Shown here: positions 1-8,887 of the stretch, piece by piece
Layout: each line of letters starts with the position of its first letter
How positions within the stretch are numbered: the stretch's first letter is position 1
Source: Methanobacteriota archaeon
Lineage (GTDB): Archaea > Halobacteriota > Methanomicrobia > Methanomicrobiales > Methanomicrobiaceae
Assembly: GCA_016841665.1 (NCBI GenBank)
Contig: JAENYT010000002.1
Coordinates: forward strand, 1 to 64,000
Length of the DNA: 64,000 bases
Direction of reading: 5' to 3'
Program-made: the position numbers and the translations under genes
The notes under the pieces: generated by a model
Seen by the model: the letters and a program-made list of their open reading frames with translations, nothing else
Told to the model about the DNA's origin: nothing
Databases searched by the model: none

Positions 1-603
1 GAGCGCCTCGCGGTAGCGGGCCGGCCAGCCCTGCGCCCGGGGGTGAGGGCGGAGCATGATTGCAGGATCGAGCCCGATCCCGCAGACGTAGTCCACGAGC
101 TCCCTGCGTTCCTGGCTGCCCCATTCCCTGACTTCCAGATCTCGGATATGGATATGGTAGCCGCGCCCCCCGGAAAACGCCAGTTCCATGGTTTTTTCTG
201 AAAATCCCAGCTCTCCAGAGAGCATGCCCACCAGTTTTTGCGTCTCCTCCTTGACCCGCTCGAGCATCACGTCGTAGGCAACGCCCCTGACGATATGGTC
301 GGCGTCGAGATCGAAGATGAGATCCGCACCGGTCCACTCCTTGTCGTTCATGGTGGCAGCGGCGGGGTAGGCATAGTAGGCGGTCGAATAGTAGGCATGG
401 GCGGGGACCATCGAACGGATATAATCGCTGAGCTCCTGGCGTGACGAAAACGACATGTGCCGGCGCATATGCACCTCGGCCGAGGGGTCGAAGAAGACAA
501 ACCCCCATTCGCGCTGCTCGAGTGCGGGGGGTATCCTGCGGGTGCTGGTGCGGTAGTAGGTGGAAAACCGCTGTTTGACAAATGCCAGCGTCGCTGCGTT
601 CAT
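1..603 (-). CDS. priS: DNA primase small subunit PriS (3' end beyond window)
   Basis: Catalytic subunit of the archaeal/eukaryotic-type primase, which makes RNA/DNA primers at the replication fork with PriL. Only the N-terminal 201 residues are in the window. I translated it from the ATG at 603: it opens MNAATLAFVKQRFSTYYR, has an EWGFVFF segment and the family's metal-binding motif DLDADH near residue 97, followed by FSGGRGYHIH, the nucleotide-binding loop. The start codon overlaps the TGA of elp3 (ATGA), so the genes are translationally coupled, with UPF0058 upstream in the same operon. Family assignment is firm; the C-terminus cannot be judged. Confidence 0.93.
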   Translation of the reverse strand, partial: MNAATLAFVKQRFSTYYRTSTRRIPPALEQREWGFVFFDPSAEVHMRRHMSFSSRQELSDYIRSMVPAHAYYSTAYYAYPAAATMNDKEWTGADLIFDLDADHIVRGVAYDVMLERVKEETQKLVGMLSGELGFSEKTMELAFSGGRGYHIHIRDLEVREWGSQERRELVDYVCGIGLDPAIMLRPHPRAQGWPARYREAL

Positions 604-2174
604 GTCAGTCTCTTCACCATATATGGTCCTTTACGCTCATAGCCGTGCCTGCGGTAGTACGGGCGGACGCCGATCCCGCTCATCACCGCCATCGCTGCAA
701 ACCCATCCGCGCGGGCGGTCTCCTCCGCCTCGGAGAGCAGCCGGTTGCCGTACCTCCTGTGCTGCCACTCGCGGGTTTCTGGAGTCTTTCCGAGAGAGAC
801 GAGGCTGCCGTAGACGTGCAGTTCCCGCAGGAGGGCGGCGCCTTCGAGTTCCTGCCTCCATGGAGAGGCGGGGAATCGCATCCGGGCAAAGCCGATGAGA
901 GCATTGTCGTCTCCCGCAGAGATAAAGTGCTCAGTTCCACCACAGCACTCGTAGGCCGTCATCCGGATCTCGGGCTCTTCGGTGAGCCGGGCCCTGCCCA
1001 CCTCCCTGCAGCGGATGCACCGGCACTGCTTTCCCTGCGAAGTGAGGCGCTCCTGCGCCAGCTGCCGGAAATTGCTGTGCCGCGACCCCGCCACGATGAG
1101 CTTTGCCGGGATATCGCGCTGGACGCGCTGGAGGCGCACGTATTCGGGGAGCAGGCTTTTGCCGTAGGCGATGAGATCGATGAGTTCATCCTCGCTATAT
1201 ACGCAAAACTCCCCCCGTTCCCAGAGCGCCTCGATCTCTGAGCCCGGGGTCACCAGGGTGGGGTAGATCTTGATGAAGTCCGGTTTGAACCGGGGGTCGG
1301 AAAAGAGGGTCTCGAAGAGGCTGCGGTCTTCTTCGATGCTCGATGCAGGGAGATTGGGCATGACATGGAAGCCCACCTTCAGCCCGGCGTCGCGTAAAAG
1401 CCGGTTCGCCTCGGCGCTCTCCTCCACGGTGTGCCCCCGCCGGTTGTAGGCGAGGATGCGGTCGTCGACATGCTGCACCCCCACCTCCACCTTGGTCACC
1501 CCGAGGGAGAGCATGCGATCGATGTGCTCGCGCCGGCACCAGTCCGGGCGCGTCTCGAAGGTGACGGCGATGCAGCGTACGTGAGCCCGTTCATTCGCCG
1601 CACAGAGTTCTTCGAAGGAGCGGTCATCGCTCCCCGGCTCCTGCCCGAATTCGTTCATCGCCCGGATGCACGCACGCATAAATTCGTCCTGGTAGGCAGG
1701 ATCGCGGGCGGTCATGGTCCCGCCCATGACGATCAGCTCCACCTTGTCGATATCGTGGCCGAGCTCGGTGAACTGCTGCAGGCGGACCCGCACCTGTGCG
1801 TAGGGGTCATAGGCGTTCTGGCGCCCCCGAAGGGCTGCCGGTTCCTCACCCGTGTAGCTCTGGGGCGAGTGGAAGGGATGATCCGGTCCGCCGGGGCAGG
1901 GGAGGCACGTGCCGTGCGGGCAGGGGTGGGGAGAGGTCATCACCGCCACCGGCGCCACCCCGGAGAGCGTCCGGGTCGGTTTCACCTGCAGAAGGCGACG
2001 CAGGTATTCCCGCTCCGCATCATTCGCCGCGGCGAGGATCGCGGAGTTTTTCGGGATGGAGGCAAGACCGTGGCTGCGGGAGACGGCAATCTTGATCCGC
2101 TGGACATCCGCGGGGGAACTATCCTCAGAAGTAAGCCGGGAGATGATCTCCCTCAAAATTGAGTGGTTTTCCAT
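600..2174 (-). CDS. elp3: Elp3-family tRNA uridine-34 acetyltransferase (radical SAM + GNAT)
   Basis: A 524-residue Elp3 homologue, expected to start cm5U-type modification of the tRNA wobble uridine from acetyl-CoA by a radical mechanism. The radical-SAM cluster motif CPHGTCLPCPGG is visible about 90 residues in, and the C-terminal GNAT domain carries the acetyl-CoA loop HRRYGNRLL and ends in RPYYRRHGYERKGPYMVKRL. Length is normal for archaeal Elp3. It starts at the ATG 3 bp after UPF0058 and its stop overlaps the priS start, so the three genes form one operon. Archaea have no full Elongator complex, so this enzyme probably acts alone (family knowledge). Confidence 0.93.
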   Translation of the reverse strand: MENHSILREIISRLTSEDSSPADVQRIKIAVSRSHGLASIPKNSAILAAANDAEREYLRRLLQVKPTRTLSGVAPVAVMTSPHPCPHGTCLPCPGGPDHPFHSPQSYTGEEPAALRGRQNAYDPYAQVRVRLQQFTELGHDIDKVELIVMGGTMTARDPAYQDEFMRACIRAMNEFGQEPGSDDRSFEELCAANERAHVRCIAVTFETRPDWCRREHIDRMLSLGVTKVEVGVQHVDDRILAYNRRGHTVEESAEANRLLRDAGLKVGFHVMPNLPASSIEEDRSLFETLFSDPRFKPDFIKIYPTLVTPGSEIEALWERGEFCVYSEDELIDLIAYGKSLLPEYVRLQRVQRDIPAKLIVAGSRHSNFRQLAQERLTSQGKQCRCIRCREVGRARLTEEPEIRMTAYECCGGTEHFISAGDDNALIGFARMRFPASPWRQELEGAALLRELHVYGSLVSLGKTPETREWQHRRYGNRLLSEAEETARADGFAAMAVMSGIGVRPYYRRHGYERKGPYMVKRLT

Positions 2175-2177
2175 GGG

Positions 2178-2435
2178 TTACTGTTCAACAGCGACCTTTT
2201 CTTTTGTAGAGAATTCCACCATGGGAGGCTGCTGCTGCCGCAGGTGCTGGACAATCTCCTCACCCAGGGTAAGGATTGCCTTCTTGTGACAGATCTTATT
2301 CTTGTGAATGTGCACCGGAGAGATGCCGAGTTCATCATAACTGGCGGTGGCGATCTCCTCCCCCCTCGATTTCTCATGGAATTTTTTCACATGAACCAGA
2401 AGCATATGCAAATGGAGCAATTCTTCTTTCTGCAC
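2178..2435 (-). CDS. UPF0058 family protein
   Basis: Small helical protein of 85 residues starting (M/V)QKEELLHLHMLLVHVKK, the hallmark of UPF0058, a conserved archaeal family without known function. I chose the GTG at 2435 because family members start exactly at QKEELL and because GGTGAG lies just upstream; a longer TTG start at 2453 would add six residues without a ribosome site of its own. First gene of the UPF0058-elp3-priS operon, which may hint at a role in information processing (inference only). Confidence 0.8.
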   Translation of the reverse strand: MQKEELLHLHMLLVHVKKFHEKSRGEEIATASYDELGISPVHIHKNKICHKKAILTLGEEIVQHLRQQQPPMVEFSTKEKVAVEQ

Positions 2436-2475
2436 GTTCTCACCAATCCTCAAAAAATACTACATTTCCCAGACT

Positions 2476-2486
2476 GATATAATTTA
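2476..2486 (-). promoter_or_regulatory. TATA box for UPF0058-elp3-priS
   Basis: Read on the minus strand this is TAAATTATATC, about 45 bp before the GTG at 2435. That gives a short leader holding the GGTGAG ribosome site. Confidence 0.5.
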
Positions 2487-2488
2487 TT

Positions 2489-2495
2489 GGTGATC
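2489..2495 (+). promoter_or_regulatory. Strong Shine-Dalgarno site fixing a TTG start
   Basis: GGTGATC matches the archaeal anti-SD exactly and sits 6 nt before the TTG at 2502. It argues against the in-frame TTG/GTG at 2487/2490, which overlap the site itself. Confidence 0.65.
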
Positions 2496-2501
2496 TTTAT
2501 A

Positions 2502-3374
2502 TTGAACTTCGTCAATGCAGCGGGAGTGATTATCGGACTTGCGATCGGCGACGCAATGGGCGCGCCCCTCGAGGGGCTCCCTGTGCCCCCTCGCCCGGTC
2601 CGATCCTTCGAGGGAGGAGGGCTCCACGGCATCCAAGCGGGCCATTTCACCGACGACACCCTTCAGGCGATGGCGATCGCAGAATCGCTCGTATTTTGCG
2701 CAGGTTTTTCCCCGGAAGATATTCTCAGGCGGTTTGTACAGGACTTTGCGCAATCCCCGCAATTCTACGGCCCCACGTCCTCTGCAGTCTTCGAGCTGAT
2801 CCGGGAGGGGGCACTTCCCCGGGAAGCGGCACAGCGGGTGTACGACGCCTCAGGCGGGGGGCGGAGCAATGGCGGTGTCATGCGCGGGGCGCCCATCGGG
2901 GTCTATTATCCTCCCCGGGCGGTGCGCGAGGTGAGTATCGAGTGCGCCCGTCTCACCCACCTTCATCCGGTCGCCGCCGAATGTTCGGCCTTCGTCAACC
3001 GGATGGTGAGCGGTCTTTGCCGCGGGGAGGACCGGTCACGCGCCCATTACCGCGCCCTGCGCGCCTGCGCGAGCGATGAGGTATGCGGGATGCTGGCGGA
3101 TCCGCTCCGTTTCCCCCTTTCCCCCTCCCTCGACGCGCTTGAAACGACGCACTGTGCGGTATCGATCTTTATGGATTCATCGTCGTTTGAGGATGCGGTG
3201 GTCGGCGCGATCAATCTCGGCGGCGATGCAGATACGATCGGGGCCATTTGCGGCGCGCTGGCAGGTGCCGACTATGGAATCGGGGCAATCCCTTTCGACT
3301 GGCTGGCCGGCCTTCACCGCGCCGGTGAACTGCTCGACCTCTCATGGAGGCTGTTTCTGGGTGCCCGCCGCTGA
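2502..3374 (+). CDS. ADP-ribosylglycohydrolase family protein
   Basis: Removes ADP-ribose from modified proteins or small molecules (DraG/ARH fold, two Mg ions). The N-terminal GLAIGDAMGAPLEG, the metal-binding HFTDDT segment and the C-terminal GGDADTIGAICGALAGA are the family's metal and substrate motifs, all intact in 290 residues. TTG at 2502 was chosen for the perfect SD upstream. No ADP-ribosyltransferase or nitrogenase gene is nearby, so a DraG role in nitrogenase control is not supported here; the substrate is unknown. Confidence 0.88.
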   Translation: MNFVNAAGVIIGLAIGDAMGAPLEGLPVPPRPVRSFEGGGLHGIQAGHFTDDTLQAMAIAESLVFCAGFSPEDILRRFVQDFAQSPQFYGPTSSAVFELIREGALPREAAQRVYDASGGGRSNGGVMRGAPIGVYYPPRAVREVSIECARLTHLHPVAAECSAFVNRMVSGLCRGEDRSRAHYRALRACASDEVCGMLADPLRFPLSPSLDALETTHCAVSIFMDSSSFEDAVVGAINLGGDADTIGAICGALAGADYGIGAIPFDWLAGLHRAGELLDLSWRLFLGARR

Positions 3375-3377
3375 CGC

Positions 3378-3830
3378 TCACACCGGGCGCAGTTCAACCA
3401 GTTTCAGGGCCCTGCCCCGCTCGCATTCGACAGGCGGGTTGCCGAGGACCTCCCCGACGAGGTAGTAATCACCCGACACCGCTCCCTCGGGGTTGCAGAG
3501 GTCGCAGCCCTTGCAGGACTCCTGCCTGCACCCGGGCTCGAAGAGTATCTTTGAATTGACGATGGCCTTTTCCGCGGGAATAAGGGCCAGAACAGGGGAT
3601 TCAATCACCTCCACTGCGCAGGCCTCTCCTCCTGCGTGAACACTGCATTCATGCCGGGTGGAGTTGCGCACGGTGACGATCCGGTACCGCTTCTTTGGCT
3701 GGAGGTTGTTGCACACCTTGTTCAGCTTGCAACCCTTGCACTCGGGCAGCGCGCCCTCGTACACGAACTCCAGATCCGGGCGTGCGAGGTGCCTCCCGAT
3801 CAGCGTGACCTTGGTCTTTGTATCCTGCAT
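3378..3830 (-). CDS. UPF0179 family cysteine-rich protein
   Basis: A 150-residue archaeal protein with eleven cysteines in clusters (ECKGCKLNKVCNN, RHECSVH, CRQESCKGCDLC), matching UPF0179. Function is unknown; the pattern suggests metal or Fe-S binding. It starts 6 bp after the egsA stop, so it is co-transcribed with egsA. It converges on the ADP-ribosylglycohydrolase with only 3 bp between the two stop codons. Confidence 0.85.
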   Translation of the reverse strand: MQDTKTKVTLIGRHLARPDLEFVYEGALPECKGCKLNKVCNNLQPKKRYRIVTVRNSTRHECSVHAGGEACAVEVIESPVLALIPAEKAIVNSKILFEPGCRQESCKGCDLCNPEGAVSGDYYLVGEVLGNPPVECERGRALKLVELRPV

Positions 3831-3836
3831 GCGTAG

Positions 3837-4916
3837 CTACTCTTTATAGAGCATTTTTATTAAGTCTCTGGCCCTTTCAGGTGTCAGCCCCATGTCCAGG
3901 ATGGTAAAACGTTCGGGGCGGATGTTTTTTGCCTCGAGGAGTGCCTGTACGGCGATTTCATCGTCGATACCCACTTCCTTTGGGGTAACCGGAGCGCCAA
4001 TTTTTCGCAGTGACGCCCTGATGCTCCGCCAGTCCCCTCCATGCAGGTACATGGTGATGATGGCGCCGATGCCGCACTGCTCTCCGTGCAGCCCCTTTCC
4101 CGGGGCCAGGCGGTCGAGTGCGTGGCTGAACTTGTGCTCCCCCCCGCTTGCCGGGCGCGAGGATCCTGCAATACTCATGGCCACCCCCGAGGAGACGAGC
4201 GCTTTCGTCACCATCCAGGCACTCTCTTCGGTGTTTGGTTTGAGCAGATCGGCGTTCTTCACCAGGATTTCCGCGGTCATACGCGAGAGTGACGCGGCAT
4301 ATTCGGAGAACGCTTCTCCCCGCAGGCGCTGGGAGAGCTCCCAGTCGAGGACGGCGGTGTAGTTGGAGATGATATCGGCGCATCCGGACGCGAGCAGCCG
4401 GTGCGGGGCGGAAGCGATGATGCCGGTATCGGCGATGATGGCCATGGGGGGGTGCGCTTCGAGAGATGCGCTCCCCCCCTCCACGGGAACCGAGGCTCGG
4501 GCGGAGCCGATCCCGTCGTGCGAGGCGGCGGTGGGCACGCTGATGAACGGGCGGTCGAGGTTGAAGGATGCGATCTTTGCGGTGTCGATCACCGTCCCCC
4601 CGCCGACCCCGACGAGAAAATCCGCCTCTCCTGCTTTTCCCTCGATTTCCTGGATGGTTTCGATGGAGATGGAATGGATGATCGCCGTCTCCACCGATTT
4701 CGATTCGGCGAGCAGGTCCACGACCTTCCTTCCGGCAACCTCCATGGTGCGGGGCCCGGCGATCACATACGCGGACCCCCCCAGTTTCAGGTCTTCACAG
4801 ACGGCGGGCAGCTGGACGAGAGCATCGTGGCCGATGACCACATCACGCGGCAGCTGCATCCACTTCGATTTGTCAAAAACCTGTTTTTTAAGTACGTTTA
4901 TACCGTCCGCGCTCAT
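3837..4916 (-). CDS. egsA: sn-Glycerol-1-phosphate dehydrogenase
   Basis: NAD(P)H-dependent reduction of dihydroxyacetone phosphate to sn-glycerol-1-phosphate, the enantiomer-setting step of archaeal membrane lipids. The 359-residue protein has the nucleotide loop VGVGGGTVIDTAK, the Zn-ligand segment PTAASHDGIGSARAS and the later ligands in GEHKFSHALD and GLHGEQCGIGAI. An ATG at 4925 would add three residues; I prefer 4916 (MSADGINVL) because a TATA-like element lies about 25-30 bp upstream, fitting a leaderless message. Divergent from DUF63 with almost no spacer. Confidence 0.92.
   Translation of the reverse strand: MSADGINVLKKQVFDKSKWMQLPRDVVIGHDALVQLPAVCEDLKLGGSAYVIAGPRTMEVAGRKVVDLLAESKSVETAIIHSISIETIQEIEGKAGEADFLVGVGGGTVIDTAKIASFNLDRPFISVPTAASHDGIGSARASVPVEGGSASLEAHPPMAIIADTGIIASAPHRLLASGCADIISNYTAVLDWELSQRLRGEAFSEYAASLSRMTAEILVKNADLLKPNTEESAWMVTKALVSSGVAMSIAGSSRPASGGEHKFSHALDRLAPGKGLHGEQCGIGAIITMYLHGGDWRSIRASLRKIGAPVTPKEVGIDDEIAVQALLEAKNIRPERFTILDMGLTPERARDLIKMLYKE
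4897..4902 (+). promoter_or_regulatory. TATA box for DUF63-SpoIIM-proS, inside egsA
   Basis: TTTATA centred about 28 bp before the ATG at 4928, the spacing expected for a leaderless transcript. It lies inside the first codons of the divergent egsA gene. Confidence 0.5.
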
Positions 4917-4927
4917 TACTATCATAA

Positions 4928-5794
4928 ATGATTGGGGAATTTATATCTAAATATTACGTCGATCCCATCATTCAAGGCCAGCCCTATACGATTGTCGACA
5001 CCCTGACCTACGCCGCGCTCCTCATCATCGCCGTCTTCCTGGTCTACCTGTGGCTCAGGCGCACCGGGATTTCCATCGATCACGACTTCGCCCTCTCCCT
5101 CATTCCGTACGTAGTGCTGGGAGGACTGCTGCGGGTGGTCGAGGATTCCGGCATGATCCCGTCTCCCTACCACGTGCTCCTGGTCACCCCGATCATATTT
5201 TTTGTCATCTTCGCCTACACCGTGAGCGCGCTGGTCATCGCCCGCGCTCTGGAGGCACGGGGGACGATCTCACAGTACTCGAAGGGTTTTGCGGCCGCAG
5301 GTATCGGGGCGTGTATACTCGTCGGGTTCATCCTCCTGCTCTTCGGCCTCGGCGTCATCCCAGTTGCGGGTTATACTCCCACCCTCGATATCGGGGTGGC
5401 TGTAATCATTCTCACCATGGCACTCTCCACGAGCCTCGTGATCTGGGCGGCGCTCCGTTACCTTGCGGGGTGGAGTTACGTCACGGACATCTTCTATAAA
5501 CTCCTGATATTCGGGCATATGCTCGATGCCAGCGCCACGAGCTTCGGCATCGACCTGCACACTATCCCCTACGTCGAGCAGCACGTGGTGGGGTCGGCCC
5601 TCATCGACGCCACAGGGACGGCATTTTCCATGTTCGCCCTCAAAGTGGCGGTGATTGTCCCGGCCATCTACATCCTGGAGCTCTACCGGAAAGAGGGGAA
5701 CCCCGCGCTCTGGTACCTGATCATCCTGGCAATGATCATGGTGGGGATGGCGCCGGGCATACGCGATATGGTGAGAATGGTGCTGTATGTCTGA
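4928..5794 (+). CDS. DUF63 family membrane protein
   Basis: A 288-residue archaeal integral membrane protein with about seven hydrophobic segments and the conserved features of DUF63 (DFALSLIPYVVLGGLLRVVEDSG near residue 50-75, then HMLDASATSFGID near 195-210). Function unknown. The start is the ATG 12 bp from the egsA start; the end overlaps the next gene by 8 bp, indicating translational coupling. Confidence 0.83.
   Translation: MIGEFISKYYVDPIIQGQPYTIVDTLTYAALLIIAVFLVYLWLRRTGISIDHDFALSLIPYVVLGGLLRVVEDSGMIPSPYHVLLVTPIIFFVIFAYTVSALVIARALEARGTISQYSKGFAAAGIGACILVGFILLLFGLGVIPVAGYTPTLDIGVAVIILTMALSTSLVIWAALRYLAGWSYVTDIFYKLLIFGHMLDASATSFGIDLHTIPYVEQHVVGSALIDATGTAFSMFALKVAVIVPAIYILELYRKEGNPALWYLIILAMIMVGMAPGIRDMVRMVLYV
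4940..4951 (-). promoter_or_regulatory. TATA box for egsA, inside the DUF63 gene
   Basis: Minus-strand TTTAGATATAAA about 25-35 bp before the ATG at 4916. It lies inside the first codons of DUF63, so the two promoters are interleaved with the two coding starts. Confidence 0.45.
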
Positions 5795-6353
5795 GGTGCG
5801 GCTTCTTCCTGCAATACTCGCCTCGCTGGCCATCTTCGGCCTGTGCGTCGGCATTGGTGTCGTTGCTGTCTGGCAGTCCCCCTCGCTCGGCGAGCAGGTG
5901 CTGGAGATGCTCGACGAGGAACTCTTCGGGGAGATTCTCGACGACAGTCCGGCAATGATCAGCCTGAAACTCTTCCTCAACAACCTCGAAGCATGCATTT
6001 TCCTTTTCCTGGGCGGTGCGTCCGCAGGACTGCTGACTGTGGCTATTCTGAGCGTCAATGGGGTGATCATCGGCGTGGTGATGGAACTGGTCCGGCAGGA
6101 GCAGGGGCTGCTCTTTGTAGCGGCATCCCTCATCCCTCACGGCATTTTTGAAATTCCTGCATTTATCACGGCAAGCGCCCTCGGGCTGATGCTCGGTCAG
6201 GCACTTCTCCTGGAGCTGCGGGGCGGGGGCGATGCGGCGCGAAGAGCCTCGGAACTTGGATCCGCGTTCTTACGTATCGTGATTCCTCTATTGGCGATTG
6301 CAGCGGTTGTAGAGGCTTTTATTACGCCCGCAATCATACCATTAGTAGCTTGA
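5787..6353 (+). CDS. SpoIIM-like (DUF95) membrane protein
   Basis: A 188-residue membrane protein of the stage II sporulation protein M family. It has an N-terminal anchor, a central region matching the family (FLNNLEACIFLFLGGASAG), then LIPHGIFEIPAFITASALGL, the most conserved SpoIIM motif. Archaea do not sporulate; archaeal members have been proposed to take part in membrane or cell-surface processes, without proof. It sits between DUF63 and proS in a rightward operon. Confidence 0.83.
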   Translation: MSEVRLLPAILASLAIFGLCVGIGVVAVWQSPSLGEQVLEMLDEELFGEILDDSPAMISLKLFLNNLEACIFLFLGGASAGLLTVAILSVNGVIIGVVMELVRQEQGLLFVAASLIPHGIFEIPAFITASALGLMLGQALLLELRGGGDAARRASELGSAFLRIVIPLLAIAAVVEAFITPAIIPLVA

Positions 6354-6365
6354 GGTGTCAATTCA

Positions 6366-7799
6366 ATGGAGGATGAGGCCGGTTCACTTCCCGCAAAATC
6401 GGATTTCAGTGCATGGTATAACGATATTCTCTGGCGAGCGGAGATCATGGACGTGCGCTACCCGGTTAAGGGGATTTACGTGTGGTTTCCGCACGGATTT
6501 GCCCTGAGACGGAATGTGTACCAGCGTCTTCGCGACCTGCTCGATGCGGATCACCAGGAAACCCTCTTTCCCCTCCTCATCCCGAAGCATGAGTTCATGA
6601 AGGAGGCGGAGCATATCAAGGGGTTCGAGGAGGAGGTCTACTGGGTCACCCACGGCGGTACCTCAGAACTCGACGTCCCCCTCGCCCTCCGCCCCACCAG
6701 CGAGACGGCGATCTACCCCATGTATGCGCTCTGGATCCGCTCGCACGCGGATCTTCCCCTGAAACTCTACCAGGTGGTCAATACCTTCCGCTATGAGACC
6801 AAGCATACCCGCCCCCTGATCCGGCTGCGCGAGATCACATCGTTTAAGGAGGCGCACACCGTACATGCCACCTGGGAGGACGCCGAGCGGCAGGTGGAGG
6901 AGGCGGTCGGCCTCTACCGGACCTTCTATGAACAGCTCTGTGTCCCGGTGATCATCTCCCGGCGGCCTGACTGGGACAAGTTCCCCGGGGCGGACTACAC
7001 CATCGCCGCCGACACCATCATGCCCGACGGGCGCACCCTGCAGATCGGGACCGTGCACCACCTGGGGGACCACTTCTCGCGTACCTTTGACATCACCTAC
7101 GAGGATGCGTCCGGCGAGCAGCAGTTTGCCCACCAGACCTGCTACGGCATCTCTGAGCGGTCGATCGCCGCGGTGGTGAGCGTGCACGGGGACGACCGCG
7201 GGCTGGTGCTCCCGCCGGCTGTCGCTCCCGTGCAGGTCGCCATCGTCCCTATCATCGTCGGCAAACGGGAGGAAGAGGTGCTGGCGCATGCGGCGGCACT
7301 CGAGGCAGAGCTCAAAGGTGCGGGGTACCGGACGACGGTCGATACACGTGCCATCCGGCCCGGGGCGAAGTACTACTACTGGGAGATGCGCGGCGTACCC
7401 CTGCGGCTGGAGGTGGGCCCTCGCGATATCGACGCCGGCACTGTGATGGCGGTCAACCGGCTTGGCGACAAGACTGCCGTGAACCGGACGGCGATCGTCG
7501 AGGAGGTGCAGGCACAGATGGAGCAGTTCAGGGATCGCCTGCGCACCCGCGCCGAGGAGGAGATGGCGCACAAGATCACTGCAGCGTCTGCGATGGAGGA
7601 GATTCCCGCGGCGGTGCGGGCGGGGGTTGCCGTTGTCAACTGGTGCGGCAGCGAGGAGTGTGCTGAGCGCATCGAAAAAGAGACCGGTGCTGCCCTGCTG
7701 GGCAGCGATATCCGCTCACGGTATGTTGAAAAGAAAGGGGGCCCGTGCGTTGCCTGCGGCGGGGCGGGAAGGCCGGCCTTGGTGGGCAGGAGCTACTGA
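6366..7799 (+). CDS. proS: Prolyl-tRNA synthetase (archaeal/eukaryotic type)
   Basis: Charges tRNA-Pro with proline. The 477-residue protein has class II motif 2 ([19 protein letters not shown]), motif 3 ([19 protein letters not shown]) and the archaeal C-terminal zinc-binding domain with cysteines in [10 protein letters not shown] and GPCVACGG, ending in a terminal Tyr as usual for this type. The ATG at 6366 is 12 bp after the upstream stop. Its 3' end overlaps the convergent zinc-ribbon gene by 7 bp. Confidence 0.95.
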   Translation: MEDEAGSLPAKSDFSAWYNDILWRAEIMDVRYPVKGIYVWFPHGFALRRNVYQRLRDLLDADHQETLFPLLIPKHEFMKEAEHIKGFEEEVYWVTHGGTSELDVPLALRPTSETAIYPMYALWIRSHADLPLKLYQVVNTFRYETKHTRPLIRLREITSFKEAHTVHATWEDAERQVEEAVGLYRTFYEQLCVPVIISRRPDWDKFPGADYTIAADTIMPDGRTLQIGTVHHLGDHFSRTFDITYEDASGEQQFAHQTCYGISERSIAAVVSVHGDDRGLVLPPAVAPVQVAIVPIIVGKREEEVLAHAAALEAELKGAGYRTTVDTRAIRPGAKYYYWEMRGVPLRLEVGPRDIDAGTVMAVNRLGDKTAVNRTAIVEEVQAQMEQFRDRLRTRAEEEMAHKITAASAMEEIPAAVRAGVAVVNWCGSEECAERIEKETGAALLGSDIRSRYVEKKGGPCVACGGAGRPALVGRSY

Positions 7800-8254
7800 C
7801 CGCAGGACGGGCAGAAAAAGGCGAATTGAAAATCGTTCAGCCTTATATTGCCGCAAATTTTCTTTTTCCCGCCACGCAAAAACCTCTTTTTACACTCGTG
7901 GCAGGTTTTCAGACGGAGATGGTCGATGATGGACATGGAAATGTCTAACATGATCTCGGATGGCTCGTCCTCCTCGTTTCCGGAAGCGAGCTGCTCTTCA
8001 TACCTGCTCACGAGCTGCATGATCTGCAGTGGGTTTGCGCCGAGGTTCTCCAGCCGCTTGTAGAGGAAATACTGGAATACCAGCCAGGAGAGATCCGATC
8101 GCTCGAGGAGATCGTCAAAGAGTTCTGACTGCTCTTCGGCTCCCTCAAGCGACTGTCCGCAAAGCGGGCAGCGGCCACCCACCAGTTCATCGAGGTAGAC
8201 CTCTTCTTTGCAGTGCGGGCAGGTGGTGTGGGGGGAATGGATCCGCGATGTCAT
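7793..8254 (-). CDS. Zinc-ribbon protein of unknown function
   Basis: A 153-residue protein with four CxxC-type knuckles: CPHC and CPLC near the N-terminus, CHEC around residue 115 and CPSC at the very end, with an acidic helical middle. The ATG at 8254 was chosen; a longer in-frame reading back to 8290 adds a Thr/His-rich stretch unlike a protein start. It follows pdaD by 37 bp and is probably co-transcribed. I do not recognise the family beyond its zinc-ribbon character. Confidence 0.7.
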   Translation of the reverse strand: MTSRIHSPHTTCPHCKEEVYLDELVGGRCPLCGQSLEGAEEQSELFDDLLERSDLSWLVFQYFLYKRLENLGANPLQIMQLVSRYEEQLASGNEEDEPSEIMLDISMSIIDHLRLKTCHECKKRFLRGGKKKICGNIRLNDFQFAFFCPSCGQ

Positions 8255-8291
8255 ATGAGTGGTGTGGGGTGTTCGGGGTGTCTGCCTCACT

Positions 8292-8795
8292 CTACTCCAT
8301 CAAAAAGATGGCTGCAGCGAGCACGGTGGTCCATTCACCTTCATCGCCGACCACGGCGGTTTCGGTGACGTTGAGGGTTTTCTTGGGGATTTTGTCGGTG
8401 ATGCTGTGATACATATCATACGCCAGTTTTTCCGCATATTTTCCTGCCTGCTCCTTGCTCTGGCCAAAGGAATGGTGTTCTGCAAAGTATCCCCACTGGG
8501 TTTCCATCTCTTCGGGGATGGCAACCCCTATCGACGTGGAAATGCGCCGGTGGGGCTCGTTGGAGGAGAGCCGGGACATAACGGTGAAAATCACGCTGCC
8601 TGCCTCCATCTGCCTGAGCCCCTCATCCTTCGGAAGTATCTGGCATCTGGGGGGCAGAATCGAACTCACCGTGACAAGATTGTAACATTCGATGGACGCC
8701 TCCCTCAACGCCATTTCAAAGGACGCGAGGCGTTCGGGATCCCTCCCTGTTCCGCAGGTGAAAAAGACCTTTTTCGGCACAAAAAATCCTGTCAT
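8292..8795 (-). CDS. pdaD: Pyruvoyl-dependent arginine decarboxylase
   Basis: Makes agmatine from arginine, the first step of archaeal polyamine synthesis. The proenzyme self-cleaves to form a pyruvoyl group; the site is visible in NLVTVSSILPP (S44-S45), which splits the 167-residue chain into a small beta and larger alpha subunit. Downstream EEMETQWGYFAEHHSFG and WTTVLAAAIFLME are family-typical. GGGAGA precedes the ATG, and a TATA element (8844-8852) lies about 50 bp upstream. Three spaced repeats further upstream (8888-8966) may regulate it. Confidence 0.93.
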   Translation of the reverse strand: MTGFFVPKKVFFTCGTGRDPERLASFEMALREASIECYNLVTVSSILPPRCQILPKDEGLRQMEAGSVIFTVMSRLSSNEPHRRISTSIGVAIPEEMETQWGYFAEHHSFGQSKEQAGKYAEKLAYDMYHSITDKIPKKTLNVTETAVVGDEGEWTTVLAAAIFLME

Positions 8796-8843
8796 AGTAA
8801 CTATCTCCCGGTCAGTAATGTGCCTCTACGTTGGATGCATCCA

Positions 8844-8852
8844 CTAATAAAT
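8844..8852 (-). promoter_or_regulatory. TATA box for pdaD
   Basis: Minus-strand TTTATTAG-like element about 50 bp before the pdaD ATG, giving a leader of roughly 27 nt that contains GGGAGA. Confidence 0.45.
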
Positions 8853-8887
8853 CTATATGTTGTTACACGCGTTTTACAACGTTTTTA

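Noticed and set aside
2502-3374. DraG acting on nitrogenase
   Set aside because: The family is right, but no nif genes or DraT are in the window, so the specific role is unsupported.
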